This document shows positions 34,247 through 44,224 of a stretch of 64,000 nucleotides of DNA, piece after piece; position 1 is the stretch's first letter, and each line of letters opens with the position of its first letter. Origin of the DNA: CAVTQY01 sp963736975 (GTDB taxonomy: Bacteria; Pseudomonadota; Alphaproteobacteria; Acetobacterales; Acetobacteraceae); contig CAVTQY010000001.1 of NCBI GenBank assembly GCA_963736975.1, positions 2,232,001 to 2,296,000 on the forward strand, given 5' to 3'. The notes beneath the pieces are model-generated. The model made no database searches and was not told the DNA's origin. It saw nothing but the letters and a program-made list of their open reading frames with translations. Made by a program: the position numbers and the translations under genes.

Positions 34247-35756
34247 ATGAACGTCGCGATGCCGTCCGGCTTCGCCGGGTTCCGTGCCCGTTACGATGCG
34301 GGACGCGGGGCGCTGGTATGGCGGCACGGCGTGGCAGATCTGGAAACGCCGGTGGCGGCTTTCCTGAAATTGGCGCACGGGCGGCCGAACAGTTTTCTGC
34401 TGGAAAGCGTAGAAGGCGGGTCGGCGCGTGGGCGCTATTCCATCATCGGCATGACGCCGGACCTGATCTGGCGGTGTCGGAACGGGCGCGCCGAGGTGAA
34501 TCGCCATGCCAGCGCCGCGCCTCATGCCTTTGTGCCGGAGGACCGACCGGCGCTGGACAGCTTGCGGGCTGTGATCGCCGAGACACACCTCGATGTTCCA
34601 GACAACCTGCCACCGATGTCAGGTGGGCTGGTGGGCTATCTGGGCTACGACATGGTCCGATTGATGGAGCGGCTGCCCGAGAAGAACGCCGATGGGATCG
34701 GGGTGCCGGACGCGCTGCTAGTCCGCCCGACCCTGTTCGCCATTTTCGATAACGTTAATGACGAGTTGACACTGGTGGCACCGGTCTATCCGCGGGAGGC
34801 AATGACTGCCGAGGCCGCCTGGGCAGCGGCCGAGGCTCGGTTGAATGAGGCACAAGGTGCGCTGGACCGGCCGCTGCCGCACCCGGCGCCGGCGGTGGCC
34901 TTGCCGGGTTTGCCGCCGCCGGATTCCAATGTGGCGAAGCAGGATTTCCTGGCAGCGGTGCTGCGCGCAAAAGAATACATCGCGGCGGGCGACGCGTTCC
35001 AGATCGGTACTCAGCCAGCGCTTCTCCGCCCCATTCGCGCTGCCACCTTTCGCACTCTATCGGGCGCTCCGCCGGATCAACCCTTCGCCCTTCCTGTTCT
35101 TCCTCGATTTCGGCGCGTTCGCCGTGGTGGGATCCAGCCCCGAAATCCTCGTGCGCCTGCGCAATGGTGTCGTGACCTTGCGCCCGCTCGCCGGTACCCG
35201 CCGGCGCGGTGCCACGTATGACGAAGACCAGGCACTGGAGGCCGAGCTTCTCGCCGACCCCAAAGAGCGGGCCGAGCATCTGATGCTGCTCGATCTCGGC
35301 CGCAACGATGTGGGACGCGTGGCCGAGATCGGCACCATGAAGGTCACGGAGAGCTTCGTCGTCGAGCGCTTCAGCCATGTGATGCATATCAGCTCGAACG
35401 TGGAGGGAAGGCTCCGCGGCGATCTCGATGCGCTGGATACGCTGGTGGCGTCGTTTCCGGCCGGCACGCTATCGGGCGCCCCGAAAGTGCGGGCGATGGA
35501 AATCATCGAGGAGCTGGAGCCGACGCGGCGCAATATTTACGCTGGCTGCATCGGTTATTTCGCTGCCAACGGGACGATGGACACCTGTATTGGCCTACGC
35601 ACCGCGTTGGTGAAGGACGGCACGATGTACGTGCAGGCCGGCGCCGGCATCGTCGCGGACTCCGATCCGGAGTCCGAGCACGAAGAATGCCGGCAGAAAG
35701 CCCGGGCGCTGTTCCGCGCAGCCGAGGAGGCGGTGCGGTTCGCCGCGGGGGAGTAG
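34247..35756 (+). pseudogene. trpE: Anthranilate synthase component I, frameshifted
   Basis: Two frames make a TrpE of about 502 residues. AGAGGAAG precedes ATG 34247. The first part includes LLESVEGGSARGRYSIIGM near 50 and SGGLVGYLGYDMVR near 126. The chorismate-binding part resumes with VLSQRFSAPF and contains VVGSSPEILVR, AGTRRRGATYDEDQALEAEL, LLDLGRNDVGRV, ASFPAGTLSGAPKVRAMEII and YVQAGAGIVADS. An extra G at 35006-35007 (ATCGGTACTC for ATCGTACTC) causes the break; removal gives AFQIVLSQRFS. The rest is intact, so a sequencing error is likely. No trpG follows. Confidence 0.92.
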
Positions 35757-35779
35757 CCCTCCGCTTCGCTTATCCAGGC

Positions 35780-36445
35780 TCAGTCGGCTGCCAGCACCAT
35801 CTGCCGCCGCGCGATCGCCGCGCCCACATAGTCATCGATTGCTTCACCGACCTGGTCGGCATGATGCGCAAACACGTGGTCGGCCCCGGCAAAGACGCGG
35901 TAATCGACCCGCACGCCCTTCTGGGTGTTCAGTTTCTCGACCAGCTTCCGCACCGAAGCCTCCGGCACCAACTCGTCGGCATCCCCGTGGATCATCAGCC
36001 CCCCGCAGGGACACGGGGCGAGGAAGCCGAAATCATAGTGACTGGCCGGCGGCGCGACGCTGACCCAGCCGGAGATTTCCGGCCGGCGCATGAGCACTTG
36101 CATGCCGATAAACGCCCCAAACGAATATCCGGCGATCCACAACCCGCCGGAGTTTGGGTTGACGGCCTGCATCCAGTCCAGTGCCGCCGCGGCGTCGCTG
36201 ATCTCGCCGATGCCGCCGTCATAGCGGCCCTGACTGCGACCAACACCCCGGAAGTTGAACCGCATTACCGAGCAGCCCAGGCGCTGGAACGCTTGGTACA
36301 TCGCGAACGTCACGCGATTGTTCATGGTGCCGCCGTGCAGCGGGTGCGGATGCAGCACCAGGGCTACAGGGGCCCCGCGCTCCTTCGAATGATGATAGCG
36401 ACCCTCGAGCCGACCGTCAGGGCCGGCAAACATGATCTCAGGCAT
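35780..36445 (-). CDS. Alpha/beta hydrolase (COG2945-like)
   Basis: This 221-residue cytoplasmic hydrolase has VALVLHPHPLHGGTMNNRV near 27-45, FNFRGVGRSQGRYDGG, the nucleophile in IAGYSFGAFIGMQ near 105, an acid at MIHGDADELVPE, and the histidine in GADHVFAHHADQV. These match a widespread proteobacterial family of small hydrolases with unsettled substrates. It is convergent with trpE and divergent from cysE, so its promoter lies in 36446-36761. Confidence 0.85.
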   Translation of the reverse strand: MPEIMFAGPDGRLEGRYHHSKERGAPVALVLHPHPLHGGTMNNRVTFAMYQAFQRLGCSVMRFNFRGVGRSQGRYDGGIGEISDAAAALDWMQAVNPNSGGLWIAGYSFGAFIGMQVLMRRPEISGWVSVAPPASHYDFGFLAPCPCGGLMIHGDADELVPEASVRKLVEKLNTQKGVRVDYRVFAGADHVFAHHADQVGEAIDDYVGAAIARRQMVLAAD

Positions 36446-36761
36446 AGCGTCCCGAATTCCACTTTATATTTGCTTGCCGGCGAGCATGACACGGACCGCC
36501 AAGGTCTGTTCCGTCGCCGGCCGTTGACTGTTCAACCCGTACCCTTACGGCACCCCCACGATGCCAATCGCCATAGTACCACCACAAACTAGGGTACTGG
36601 CCCCCGCAGTTGCACCCCGTCACCAAGGGGCGAATTCTTGATCCGCGCCCTCGGAAATCTTAGCTTCCTCCAGCCAGACCGGCTGGGCTGCCCCCGAGCC
36701 CGAACCCGAACCCGAAGAGAGTATACGCGCCTCTGACGCGCCCTGTATAATGGAATGTCGC
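36446..36761. promoter_or_regulatory. Divergent regulatory region of the hydrolase and cysE/isc genes
   Basis: This gene-free 316-base stretch is less GC-rich than its surroundings. It contains an inverted repeat AGTACC (36575-36580) and GGTACT (36593-36598), a TTGACT box at 36523-36528, a tandem CCGAAC repeat near 36700, and a perfect TATAAT at 36746-36751. No good -35 box lies 17 bases upstream of the TATAAT. If it is used, the cysE ATG at 36762 would have almost no leader. Control by the IscR-like protein is plausible, but no canonical IscR box is recognised. Confidence 0.4.
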
Positions 36762-37445
36762 ATGCCTTTCATGTTCTTGCGGGAGCTTGTTCGAACCTAT
36801 CGGGAACGTGATCCGGCTGCTCGTTCAAATATCGAAGTACTTCTCTGCTACCCCGGATTGCATGCTGTCATGTGGCACCGCCTCTCACACGCACTCTGGG
36901 AGCGGCGGCTCCGCTTGGCTGCTCAATTCTCTTCTCATTTGAGCCGGTGGGTAACCGGTATCGAGATTCATCCCGCCGCCATACTGGGGCGACGGCTGGT
37001 GATCGATCATGGCATGGGGGTCGTGATCGGCGAGACAGCCGAGATCGGCGACGATTGCTACCTTTATCATCAGGTGACCCTCGGGGTTGCGCGCACAATG
37101 GGCGGCAAACGCCATCCCACCGTCGGTAACAATGTGATTATCGGTGCGGGGGCCAAAGTGCTGGGCCCCATCCTGATTGGAGACAACGCGCGCATCGGGT
37201 CGAATGCCGTGGTGGTGGACGCCGTGCCGAACGACACCACTGTCGTAGGCATCCCGGCGCGCCCGGTGGACCGTAAGCTGACCCGTCGACCCGGCTTCGA
37301 TCCCTACGGGATGCCCTGCGACGACAGCCTCGACCCGCTGCTGCGCGACCTGGAAGGACTGCGCAGCGAACTTACGGAACTGGAGGCCCGTGTAGCCCGC
37401 ACCGCGGCCGCCCAACCGCAACGCCGGCCAGCCGCGGCGGACTGA
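36762..37445 (+). CDS. cysE: Serine O-acetyltransferase
   Basis: This 227-residue left-handed beta-helix acyltransferase makes O-acetylserine for cysteine synthesis. It begins MPFMFLRELVRTYRERDPAA, has HAVMWHRLSHALW near 40, then the hexapeptide region: GIEIHPAAILGRRLVIDHGM, GVVIGETAEIGDDCYLYHQV, GNNVIIGAGAKVLGPILIGD and VVGIPARPV. It is the short EpsC/NifP-like form. It sits 1 base before the IscR-like gene and upstream of two cysteine desulfurases, so cysteine supply and mobilisation are co-transcribed. Confidence 0.93.
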   Translation: MPFMFLRELVRTYRERDPAARSNIEVLLCYPGLHAVMWHRLSHALWERRLRLAAQFSSHLSRWVTGIEIHPAAILGRRLVIDHGMGVVIGETAEIGDDCYLYHQVTLGVARTMGGKRHPTVGNNVIIGAGAKVLGPILIGDNARIGSNAVVVDAVPNDTTVVGIPARPVDRKLTRRPGFDPYGMPCDDSLDPLLRDLEGLRSELTELEARVARTAAAQPQRRPAAAD

Positions 37446-37446
37446 A

Positions 37447-37929
37447 GTGCAGCTTTCCACGCGCGGCCGCTATGCAGCCATTGCAAGGGTTGAACACGCC
37501 GGGAGCACTGACTGCGTGCCGACGTGCTCGCCGATCCGTTTGGCCCAGATCGGGGCGCCGCAGCGGCCCAGTCGGTGTCACCTCGAGCAGCTTTTTGCTC
37601 GCCTGCGCCCAGCCGGGTTGGTGCGCTCGGTCCATCGCTACTCCCTCACGCGCGAAGCCGAGGCCATCCCGATCGGAGACATCCTGGTCGCAGTGCAGGA
37701 GCCGATCCCGGAGACACGTTGCAATGACAAGGGCGGCTGCATGGGCGAGCCCGAGCCATGCCGAACGCGCGATCTGCGGGTGGAGCTGGGGCGACATATC
37801 GCTCTGTTCCTCGATGGGGTAACGCTCGCCGACGTGCTGGCTGACCAGGTGACAGGCCGGGCCATGGACCCTTCGCCCGCCGGACACTTGGTGGCGAACA
37901 AGCTGCTGAACGATGCGATATTATCTTGA
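37447..37929 (+). CDS. Rrf2/IscR-family regulator with shortened DNA-binding wing
   Basis: The product has 160 residues from GTG 37447, 1 base after cysE. The Rrf2 fold is recognisable: QLSTRGRYAAIARV, HLEQLFARLRPAGLVRSV, AEAIPIGDILVAVQEPI. The three cluster cysteines are kept in RCNDKGGCMGEPEPC. Where IscR normally has RGPGGGY in the wing, this protein has only HRY, about four residues short. The recognition-helix segment reads RPSRCHLEQLF instead of ISLSYLEQLF. DNA binding may be altered or lost. It overlaps the next gene by 17 bases. Confidence 0.8.
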   Translation: MQLSTRGRYAAIARVEHAGSTDCVPTCSPIRLAQIGAPQRPSRCHLEQLFARLRPAGLVRSVHRYSLTREAEAIPIGDILVAVQEPIPETRCNDKGGCMGEPEPCRTRDLRVELGRHIALFLDGVTLADVLADQVTGRAMDPSPAGHLVANKLLNDAILS

Positions 37930-39007
37930 TGCCAATGCCTCCGAGCCATTGCGCCCGGAAGCCTGGGAGGCGGTGTGCGCGACGCTGGCACTGACCGGCA
38001 ATCCTTCTTCGGTGCACGGTGAAGGCCGCGCCGCCCGGCGTGTGCTGGAGGAGTCGCGCGAGGTGATCGCGGCCCGCTTCGGCGCCACGGCGGAGCGGGT
38101 AGTGTTCACTTCGGGCGCCACTGAGGCGAATGCGCTGGCTTTGCATGCACTTGGCAGCGAGAGAGCGATTATCGTCGGAGCGACCGAGCATGACTCGGTG
38201 CTCGCCCATGCCGCCGGGGCACGCCGCCTGCCGGTCGATCGTCTCGGTATCGCCGACCTCGGAGCGCTTGGCGCGATGCTGGCGGAAGGGCCGGCGCTGG
38301 TCGGGCTGATGCTGGCGAACAACGAAACAGGCACCGTGCAGCCCGTCGCAGAGGCGGCTCTCCTCTGCCGTCGGTTCCGCGCCGTGCTGCATGTCGATGC
38401 AGTCCAGGCGGCCGGGCGAATGGCGGTCGATGTCGAGGCGTTGGGCGCGCACAGCCTGGCATTGTCCTCGCACAAGTTGGGTGGACCGAAGGGCGCCGGC
38501 GCGTTGCTGCTGGCACCAGACGCGCCGGCCCCCAAGCCGCTGATCGGCGGCGGCGGGCAGGAGCGCGGCTGGCGCGGCGGCACGCCCGCCCTTCCGGCGA
38601 TTGCCGGCTTCGCGGCGGCAGCACGCGTTGCCGGCGAAGCCGCCCGGCTTACGCCGCTGCGCGACATGGTCGAGACTGTGGCGATACGGCACGGCGCCAT
38701 GATCTGCGGCGGCGGGCCCAGGTTGCCCAACACGACGTGCCTTGCGTTGCCTGGCATCCGCGCCGACGTCCAGGTCATGGCGCTCGATCTCGAGGGAATC
38801 GCCGTCAGCGCCGGTGCGGCCTGCAGTTCCGGAAAGGTGGCGGCGAGCCATGTGCTATCGGCAATGGGGCTCGGCGCTCTGGCCGGGCAGGCAATACGGG
38901 TCTCCTTGCCGTGGAACGCCGATGCGGATGCAGTCCGGGCTTTCGCGGACGCCTATCCCCGCATGGCCGACCGGCTGCGATCCGCTCTGGTAGCACGGGC
39001 CGCTTAA
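37913..39007 (+). CDS. Cysteine desulfurase (class V aminotransferase), first paralogue
   Basis: The 364-residue PLP enzyme removes sulfur from cysteine to form a protein persulfide. It starts MRYYLDANASEPLRPEA, with NPSSVHGEGRAARR, FTSGATEANALAL and NNETGTVQPVAEAA. The PLP lysine is in LALSSHKLGGPKG near 185, and the catalytic cysteine is in VSAGAACSSGKV near 304. It is shorter and more divergent than the IscS that follows. All key residues are present. It overlaps the regulator gene and lies 16 bases before iscS. Confidence 0.9.
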   Translation: MRYYLDANASEPLRPEAWEAVCATLALTGNPSSVHGEGRAARRVLEESREVIAARFGATAERVVFTSGATEANALALHALGSERAIIVGATEHDSVLAHAAGARRLPVDRLGIADLGALGAMLAEGPALVGLMLANNETGTVQPVAEAALLCRRFRAVLHVDAVQAAGRMAVDVEALGAHSLALSSHKLGGPKGAGALLLAPDAPAPKPLIGGGGQERGWRGGTPALPAIAGFAAAARVAGEAARLTPLRDMVETVAIRHGAMICGGGPRLPNTTCLALPGIRADVQVMALDLEGIAVSAGAACSSGKVAASHVLSAMGLGALAGQAIRVSLPWNADADAVRAFADAYPRMADRLRSALVARAA

Positions 39008-39023
39008 GCCCAGATCGCCCGTC

Positions 39024-40202
39024 ATGGAGTTGCCGTCGCGCCCGAACCGGCCGGTCTATCTCGACAATCAGGCGACCACGCGCTGCGATCCGCGCGTGCT
39101 GAAAGCGATGCTGCCGTTCTTCACCGAGCAATACGGCAACCCGCACAGCGTTGAGCACGGAATGGGCCTCGCAGCCGAGGCGGCGGTCGAAACCGCACGA
39201 GCGGCCGTGGCCGGGTTGATCGGCGCCAATGCAAACGAGGTGGTGTTCACCTCGGGTGCGACCGAAAGCAATAATATCGCGATTAAGGGCGCCGCGCGCC
39301 ATGCGGCCCGAATGGGCGATCCGCGCCGGCGGATCGTGACCGTCGCCACCGAACATAAATGCGTGCTCGAATCGGTCGGCGACCTCGCCGCCGAGGGATT
39401 CGAGCCGGTGTTCCTGCCGGTCCGCGCCGACGGCCTGCTCGATCCGGCGGCGCTGCATGCCGCGCTCGCCGAACCGACACTGTTGGTCAGCATCATGGCG
39501 GTCAACAATGAAACCGGTGTGGTGCAGGGCATTCCGGCGCTCGCGTCGATGGCCAAAGACGCCGGCGCTCTGTTCCATACCGACGCGGCCCAGGCGGTCG
39601 GCAAGATCCCCATCGATGTTGCCGCCTGGCGCGTCGACCTGTTGTCTGTTAGTGGCCACAAACTATACGGGCCGAAGGGTGTCGGCGCCCTCTATGTCCG
39701 CCGCCGGCCGCGGGTCCGCCTGATGCCGCTGTTCTCCGGCGGCGGGCAGGAACGCGGGTTGCGCTCTGGCACGCTGCCGGCACCGCTGATCGTGGGGTTT
39801 GGCGAGGCGTGTCGGATTGCCGCCCTGGAAACGGCAGGTGAAGGCGCCCGCATCGGCGAATTGCGCGACCGGCTGTGGCATCGGCTCTCAGCCGAGATAC
39901 CCGGCGTGCTGATCAACGGCAGCCTCGCCGCCCGCATTCCCGGCAATCTCAATCTAACTTTCCCCGGTGCAACCGCATCCGAACTCATGGCCCGAACGCC
40001 TGAGCTCTGTGTCTCTACCGGCTCGGCCTGCTCCTCCGCAACGATAGAGCCCTCATACGTTTTGCGGGCCATGGGCATCAGCGACGAGGCGGCGGCACGC
40101 AGCTTGCGCATCGGCATCGGACGCTTTACCTCGCCGGCCGACGTGGATTATGCCGCCGCCGCCTTGGCCGCGGCACATGCCGGCACGGCGGTTCCGGCCT
40201 GA
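39024..40202 (+). CDS. iscS: Cysteine desulfurase IscS
   Basis: This 392-residue enzyme is close to canonical IscS: VYLDNQATTRCDPRVLKAML, YGNPHSVEHGMGLAAE, FTSGATESNNIAIKG, ATEHKCVLESV, and the PLP lysine in SVSGHKLYGPKGVGALYVRR near 212. The mobile cysteine loop is STGSACSSATIEPSYVLRAM near 332. It provides persulfide for Fe-S clusters and for MnmA. There is no IscU scaffold downstream; ferredoxin follows after 11 bases. Confidence 0.95.
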   Translation: MELPSRPNRPVYLDNQATTRCDPRVLKAMLPFFTEQYGNPHSVEHGMGLAAEAAVETARAAVAGLIGANANEVVFTSGATESNNIAIKGAARHAARMGDPRRRIVTVATEHKCVLESVGDLAAEGFEPVFLPVRADGLLDPAALHAALAEPTLLVSIMAVNNETGVVQGIPALASMAKDAGALFHTDAAQAVGKIPIDVAAWRVDLLSVSGHKLYGPKGVGALYVRRRPRVRLMPLFSGGGQERGLRSGTLPAPLIVGFGEACRIAALETAGEGARIGELRDRLWHRLSAEIPGVLINGSLAARIPGNLNLTFPGATASELMARTPELCVSTGSACSSATIEPSYVLRAMGISDEAAARSLRIGIGRFTSPADVDYAAAALAAAHAGTAVPA

Positions 40203-40213
40203 ACGGACACACG

Positions 40214-40546
40214 ATGCCGAAGATGACTTTCATTGAACGCGATGGAACGCGCCGCGAAGTGGACGCGCCGCTCGGCCTGTCGGTGCTGGAGATCGCCCAT
40301 CAGCATGGCGTCGATATTGAAGGCGCCTGCGAGGGCTCGCTTGCCTGCTCGACGTGCCACGTCATCATCGATCCGGCTTGGTTCACACAGCTCGCGCCGC
40401 CGACCGAGGACGAGGAAGACATGCTGGACCTCGCCTTCGGGCTACAGGAGACCTCACGCCTCGGCTGCCAGATCGTCATTACGGACGCATTGGACGGGCT
40501 GATCGTGAAACTTCCCGCCGGCAGCCGCAACCTGCTCAACGAATGA
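40214..40546 (+). CDS. fdx: 2Fe-2S ferredoxin, adrenodoxin/Isc type
   Basis: The 110-residue protein carries the four-cysteine cluster motif CEGSLACSTC near 39-48 plus a distal cysteine in SRLGCQIVI near 86. It has the acidic interaction helix PPTEDEEDMLDLAFGL. It starts MPKMTFIERDGTRREVDAPL. In the Isc system it donates electrons during cluster assembly. It is followed by a long inverted-repeat region before mnmA. Confidence 0.94.
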   Translation: MPKMTFIERDGTRREVDAPLGLSVLEIAHQHGVDIEGACEGSLACSTCHVIIDPAWFTQLAPPTEDEEDMLDLAFGLQETSRLGCQIVITDALDGLIVKLPAGSRNLLNE

Positions 40547-40581
40547 TGGGCTTCGTACTGCGTGGGAAGACCAGCGGGCTC

Positions 40582-40757
40582 TGCCCCCTGCACCCCCGCC
40601 AGGGGCGACGGCCCCTGGACCGCGGCGGTCCGGGTTTCGCCCTGAAGGGGGCCATGCCGCGGCACTGCGCGTCGTTCTGTCGGTTCGGGCCTCCTTCAGG
40701 GCGAAGCCAGAATGGGTTCCAAGGGCTCGCCCTTCGTGGGGGGTGCAGGGGGGCAAT
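40582..40757. repeat. Nested inverted repeat between fdx and mnmA
   Basis: The outer arms are TGCCCCCTGCACCCCC (40582-40597) and GGGGGGTGCAGGGGGGCA (40738-40755, one extra G). The inner arms are TTCGCCCTGAAGG (40636-40648) and CCTTCAGGGCGAA (40693-40705), a perfect 13-bp match extended by imperfect flanks. A transcript would form a long two-tier hairpin. GCCAGGGGCGACGGCCCCTGG adds a local stem near 40598-40619. GGGCTCTGCCCCCTGCACCC-type sequences are common intergenic repeats in Acetobacteraceae. It might act as an attenuator or RNA stabiliser, by inference. Confidence 0.7.
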
Positions 40758-40786
40758 GCCCCTTTGGCCTTCCTTCGCGTAACACC

Positions 40787-41908
40787 ATGCGAATCATGGT
40801 TGCCATGTCGGGCGGCGTGGACAGTTCGGTCGTGGCTGGGCTGTTGCATGAGGCCGGCCATGAGGTGATTGGTGTCACCTTGCAGCTTTACGATCATGGC
40901 GCGGCAACCGGGCGGAAGGGCGCCTGCTGCGCCGGCCAGGATATCCACGATGCGCGCCGCGTCGCCGATCGTCTGGGAATTGCTCATTACGTGGTGGACG
41001 CGGAGACGCGGTTCGCTCAGGCGGTGATCGAGCCGTTCGCGGCAAGTTACGCAGCGGGGGAGACGCCGGTGCCCTGCATCCGCTGCAACCAGACCGTGAA
41101 GTTCACCGACCTGACGGCGCTGGCGCGCGGTCTTGGAGCGGCGCGGCTGGCGACAGGACATTACGTGCGCCGTTGTGAGGGGCCCGACGGGCCGGAACTG
41201 CATCGGGCCTGCGATCTGGCGCGTGACCAGAGCTGGTTCTTGTTCGCACTCACGTGCGAGCAGCTCGACACGTGCGTGTTTCCGCTCGGAGAAATGGAGA
41301 AGTTCGCGGTACGGGCGGAGGCTGTGCGGCTCGGCTTGCCGGTCGCCTACAAGCCGGACAGTCAGGACATCTGTTTCGTGCCGTCCGGAGGATATGCGGA
41401 CATTGTGGGGCGGCTGCGGCCGGAGGCGCTGGCGGGCGGAGACATCGTCGATCATATCGGCCGCGTGCTCGGGCGCCATGATGGGATTGCCCGCTATACC
41501 GTCGGACAAGGCAAGCGGTTGGGTACGGCTGCGGTGGTCCGGGGTGAGCGGATGATGGTGGCAGCGCTCGATGCCCCGGCGAGGCGCGTGGTCGTGGGGC
41601 CCCGCGGCGAGGGTACGCGCGTGGTGCCGCTGGGAGAGGTAAACTGGTTGATCGAGGTGCCGGAAAATGGTTCGCGCTGCACAGTGAAGCTGCGTGCGCG
41701 CGACGCTCTGCGGCCGGCGACGATCACCGCGTCAGGTCCATCCGAGGCTGTTGTGCTTCTCGACCAGCCCGCGCTGCCGGCGCCGGGGCAGGCCTGCGTG
41801 GCGTATGTGGGAGAGCGCGTGATCGGCGGCGGGTTCATCCGCCGCGCGGTTGACGCGGCCGGGGTGAGCACCCTATCTGGCGCTTCTGCCGGAACGGTGG
41901 CGGCGTAG
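40787..41908 (+). CDS. mnmA: tRNA 2-thiouridine synthase MnmA
   Basis: This 373-residue enzyme thiolates U34 of tRNAs for Lys, Glu and Gln, using sulfur relayed from IscS. The PP-loop is VAMSGGVDSSVVAGLL near 5-20. The catalytic cysteine pair is in PVPCIRCNQTVKF near 100 and SQDICFVPSGG near 200. GHYVRR and GQGKRLG are also typical. ATG 40787 lies just after the nested repeat. The stop TAG (41906-41908) is inside the tRNA-Met gene, a 10-base overlap on the same strand. Confidence 0.95.
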   Translation: MRIMVAMSGGVDSSVVAGLLHEAGHEVIGVTLQLYDHGAATGRKGACCAGQDIHDARRVADRLGIAHYVVDAETRFAQAVIEPFAASYAAGETPVPCIRCNQTVKFTDLTALARGLGAARLATGHYVRRCEGPDGPELHRACDLARDQSWFLFALTCEQLDTCVFPLGEMEKFAVRAEAVRLGLPVAYKPDSQDICFVPSGGYADIVGRLRPEALAGGDIVDHIGRVLGRHDGIARYTVGQGKRLGTAAVVRGERMMVAALDAPARRVVVGPRGEGTRVVPLGEVNWLIEVPENGSRCTVKLRARDALRPATITASGPSEAVVLLDQPALPAPGQACVAYVGERVIGGGFIRRAVDAAGVSTLSGASAGTVAA

Positions 41909-41973
41909 CTCAGCGGTAGAGCAGGGGAATCATAATCCCTTGGTCGGTGGTTCAAATCCGCCCGCCGCTACCA
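41899..41973 (+). tRNA. tRNA-Met (CAT), elongator type
   Basis: Acceptor GGCGGCG (41899) pairs with CGCCGCT, with encoded ACCA ending at 41973. The D arm is GCTCAGCGGTAGAGC and the anticodon stem GGGGA/TCCCT with loop ATCATAA, so the anticodon is CAT. The T arm is CGGTGGTTCAAATCCGCCCG. G1:U72 and the overall sequence fit elongator tRNA-Met rather than initiator or tRNA-Ile2. It overlaps the end of mnmA by 10 bases. Confidence 0.93.
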
Positions 41974-42026
41974 TTCGTCAGCAGACGAGCCGGCCAACGG
42001 GGCGCGGTTCCCTATCGGAGCCCTCG

Positions 42027-43717
<1,691 letters not shown>

Positions 43718-43721
<4 letters not shown>

Positions 43722-44224
43722 CCGGAGAGCTGTATGCCTTCGTGGCGGAGCAGCCATTGCTTGCGGGGAATGCCGCCGCCGTAGCCAGTGAGTTTGTTGC
43801 CGGCGCCGATGACGCGGTGACAGGGGACCACGATTGCGACGGGATTGGCGCCGTTGGCGAGGCCGACCGCGCGGCTGGCGGTGGGCTGGCCCATTTGCGC
43901 GGCAAGACGGCCGTAGGTGGTCGTCGTACCAAGCGGAATGGTACGCAACGCTGTCCAGACCCGACGCTGGAACTCGGAACCGTCGGCTCGCACCGGTATG
44001 GAGTCGAGCGCAGCCAGATCGCCATCGAAATACGCCGTAATACGCTGGCCGAACCCGCCGGTCCCATCACCCGGTATCAGAGAATACGAACCGTACTGCC
44101 GACGCAGCAGCGTGTGCATCCGGCTCTCGTAATCCTCGAAGTCGAGCCCTCGCAGCGCTTCGCCGTCAGAGACGAGCAGAACGGTGCCGATCGGCGACGG
44201 TATCCGGTCGAGATACAGTTTCAC
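43718..44224 (-). CDS. ogt: Methylated-DNA--protein-cysteine S-methyltransferase
   Basis: This 168-residue suicide enzyme removes O6-alkyl groups from guanine. The start is GTG 44224 with GGAGGAAC 7 bases upstream. Motifs are FQRRVWTALRTIPLGTTTTY near 85-105 with the HTH following (GRLAAQMGQPTASRAVGLAN), and the acceptor cysteine in VAIVVPCHRVIGAGNKLTGY near 135. Its first 59 bases overlap the 3' end of ada-alkA in another frame, so the two repair genes are tightly coupled. Confidence 0.93.

Noticed and set aside
36698..36718. Short tandem CCGAAC-type repeat, considered as a CRISPR-like or iteron array
   Set aside because: It has only three short imperfect units with no spacers and no associated genes.
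36746..36751. TATAAT considered as a firm sigma-70 promoter for cysE
   Set aside because: No convincing -35 hexamer lies at 16-18 bases, and the resulting leader would be only a few bases, so it is kept only as a tentative site.
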